This document shows, piece by piece, positions 62,841 to 64,000 of a stretch of DNA of 64,000 bases. Location: NCBI GenBank assembly GCA_934167885.1, contig CAKPMB010000005.1, positions 1 to 64,000 on the forward strand. The letters are read 5' to 3'. The notes beneath the pieces are model-generated. The model made no database searches and was not told where the DNA came from. It saw only the letters and a list, made by a program, of their open reading frames with translations. This DNA is from an uncultured Bacilli bacterium (GTDB lineage: Bacteria; Bacillota_I; Bacilli_A; RF39; UBA660). Each line of letters begins with the position of its first letter. Position 1 is the first letter of the stretch. A program made the position numbers and the translations under genes.

Positions 62841-64000
62841 ATGAATGAAAATATTATAAAAGAAATAGCCAAAGAATTAGGTGTATTAACTTGGCAAGTA
62901 GAAAGAGTTTTAACATTATTAGAAGATGGTAATACAATTCCTTTCATCGCTCGTTATCGAAAAGAAGCGACTGGTAATTTGGATGAAGAAAGTATTCGTA
63001 AAATAAGTGATATTTATGTTTATCAATTATCACTAAAAAGACGTAAAGACGATGTTATAAGATTAATTCAAGAAAAAGGTATGTTAACTAAAGAATTAGA
63101 AGAAAAAATATTACAAGCTGATAAATTAATTTTAGTAGAAGATTTATACAAACCTTTTAAAGAAAAGAAAAAAACGAAAGCAAGCGAAGCTATTAAATTA
63201 GGTTTAAAACCTCTTAGTGATAAGATTATGGAATTTTCTGATATTGATATCTATGAATATGCTAATAATTTTTTAAATGATAAGGTTAAAACCAAAGAAG
63301 ATGCTATTATTAATGCATCTTATATAATTGCTGAAGATATATCTGATACCGCTGATTATTTAAAATGGATAAGAGATTATACCTATAATAATGGAATAAT
63401 TACATCTAAAATAAAGAAAAATGCCCAAGATGAGAAAGAAATTTATAAAATTTACTATGATTATAAAGATAGTATAAGTAAGATTAAACCATATCGAATT
63501 TTAGCAATTAATCGTGGTGAAAGTGAAGGTGTTTTAAGTGTTAAAATTGAAGTTGATACTAAAATTATTTTAACATATTTAGAGAAAAAGATTATTAAGA
63601 GGGATAATGTTCCTAGTAGTGAAATCGTGCGTTTGGCTATAGCGGATAGTTATAATAGACTTATTGCACCTAGTATTGAAAGAGAGATAAGAAGTGATTT
63701 AACTGATAAAGCTTCCGTTATTGCTATTGAAAACTTTTCTCTTAATTTAGAATCCTTATTATTAACACCTCCAATGAAAGATAAACGAGTATTAGCCTTA
63801 GATCCTGCTTACAGAACTGGCTGCAAGTTAGCTGTTTTAGATGAATTTGGACGTCCGCTTGCTATTGACGTTATCTATCCGACACCTCCACATAATCAAG
63901 TTTTAGAATCACGCAAAAAGGTTTTAGAATTAATTGAAAAATATGAAATTGATGTTATTGCTATTGGAAATGGCACCGCATCAAGAGAAAGTGAGCGTTT
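62841..64000 (+). CDS. tex: Tex-like RNA-binding transcription accessory protein (3' end outside window)
   Basis: Open from the ATG at 62841 (AAGGTGAT upstream) to the window edge, about 386 codons. The start VLTLLEDGNTIPFIARYRKEATGNLDE and LILVEDLYKPFKEKKKTKA are typical of Tex N-terminal domains; DPAYRTGCKLAVLDEFG begins the YqgF/RNase H-like domain. The S1 domain lies beyond the edge. Tex is a nucleic-acid-binding factor involved in RNA metabolism. Confidence 0.93.
   Translation, partial: MNENIIKEIAKELGVLTWQVERVLTLLEDGNTIPFIARYRKEATGNLDEESIRKISDIYVYQLSLKRRKDDVIRLIQEKGMLTKELEEKILQADKLILVEDLYKPFKEKKKTKASEAIKLGLKPLSDKIMEFSDIDIYEYANNFLNDKVKTKEDAIINASYIIAEDISDTADYLKWIRDYTYNNGIITSKIKKNAQDEKEIYKIYYDYKDSISKIKPYRILAINRGESEGVLSVKIEVDTKIILTYLEKKIIKRDNVPSSEIVRLAIADSYNRLIAPSIEREIRSDLTDKASVIAIENFSLNLESLLLTPPMKDKRVLALDPAYRTGCKLAVLDEFGRPLAIDVIYPTPPHNQVLESRKKVLELIEKYEIDVIAIGNGTASRESER

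Overview
The window is strongly AT-rich, densely packed and uses TGA as a normal stop, so the standard bacterial code applies. Gene content is that of a low-GC Firmicute: parE-parC, rimP-nusA-ylxR-infB-rbfA, gpsB-rnpB, pgsA next to a ymfM-like gene, a ymfF/ymfH pair, yneF, a T-box leader, spoIVA, sigK, and ylbD-ylbE. Spore genes plus a compact anaerobic set (class III ribonucleotide reductase, no aerobic enzyme seen) suggest an uncultured, host-associated, anaerobic member of the Bacilli (RF39/'Tenericutes'-like); the placement is inference. No rRNA, tRNA, CRISPR array, phage or insertion sequence was recognised.

Layout. 1-5.0 kb: two tandem copies of a large surface protein; a third lies at 35.5-38.1 kb. 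All copies share a nearly identical N-terminal module but differ at the C-terminus, and the two copies with visible upstream regions share a leader carrying a run of nine G. 5-9 kb: a solitary Dam methylase, a repeat-rich surface protein and a small membrane protein. 9-18 kb: hpt, rpoZ, an orphan Flp-type pilin, deoD, an M16 pair, an ABC-F ATPase, yvcK, a membrane protein, dnaD and nth. 18-25 kb: a zinc-ribbon HtrA protease, spoIVA, a small zinc-ribbon protein, two tandem copies of an unidentified structured RNA (about 391 and 409 nt), and an LtaS-like enzyme. 25-35 kb: rdgB, murD, eno, an ATP-grasp protein, then an nrd cluster containing a catalytically dead NrdD paralogue, nrdG, an NrdD fused to a redoxin domain, and trxB. 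38-46 kb: an RNase J with a degenerate active site, a flippase, a P-type ATPase, ylbD-ylbE, an S66 peptidase, sigK and a small heat-shock protein. 46-51.5 kb: gpsB, rnpB, ymfM-like, pgsA, yneF, a T-box leader governing an HD hydrolase-like gene plus serS, murI and ylmC. 51.5-64 kb: ferredoxin, a prepilin-like protein, a tail-anchored protein, the nusA-infB operon, parE-parC, a small hypothetical and the 5' part of tex.

The most unusual items are (1) the tandem pair of structured RNAs, with matching promoters, four conserved blocks, a possible pseudoknot into the terminator loop and no recognised family; (2) the surface-protein family with identical G9 tracts in a putative promoter spacer or leader, which looks phase-variable; (3) the dead NrdD paralogue beside a real NrdD-redoxin fusion and TrxB; and (4) a shared 14-base box (CATATATTTAAATG) directly upstream of spoIVA, sigK and ylmC, a candidate sporulation promoter element.
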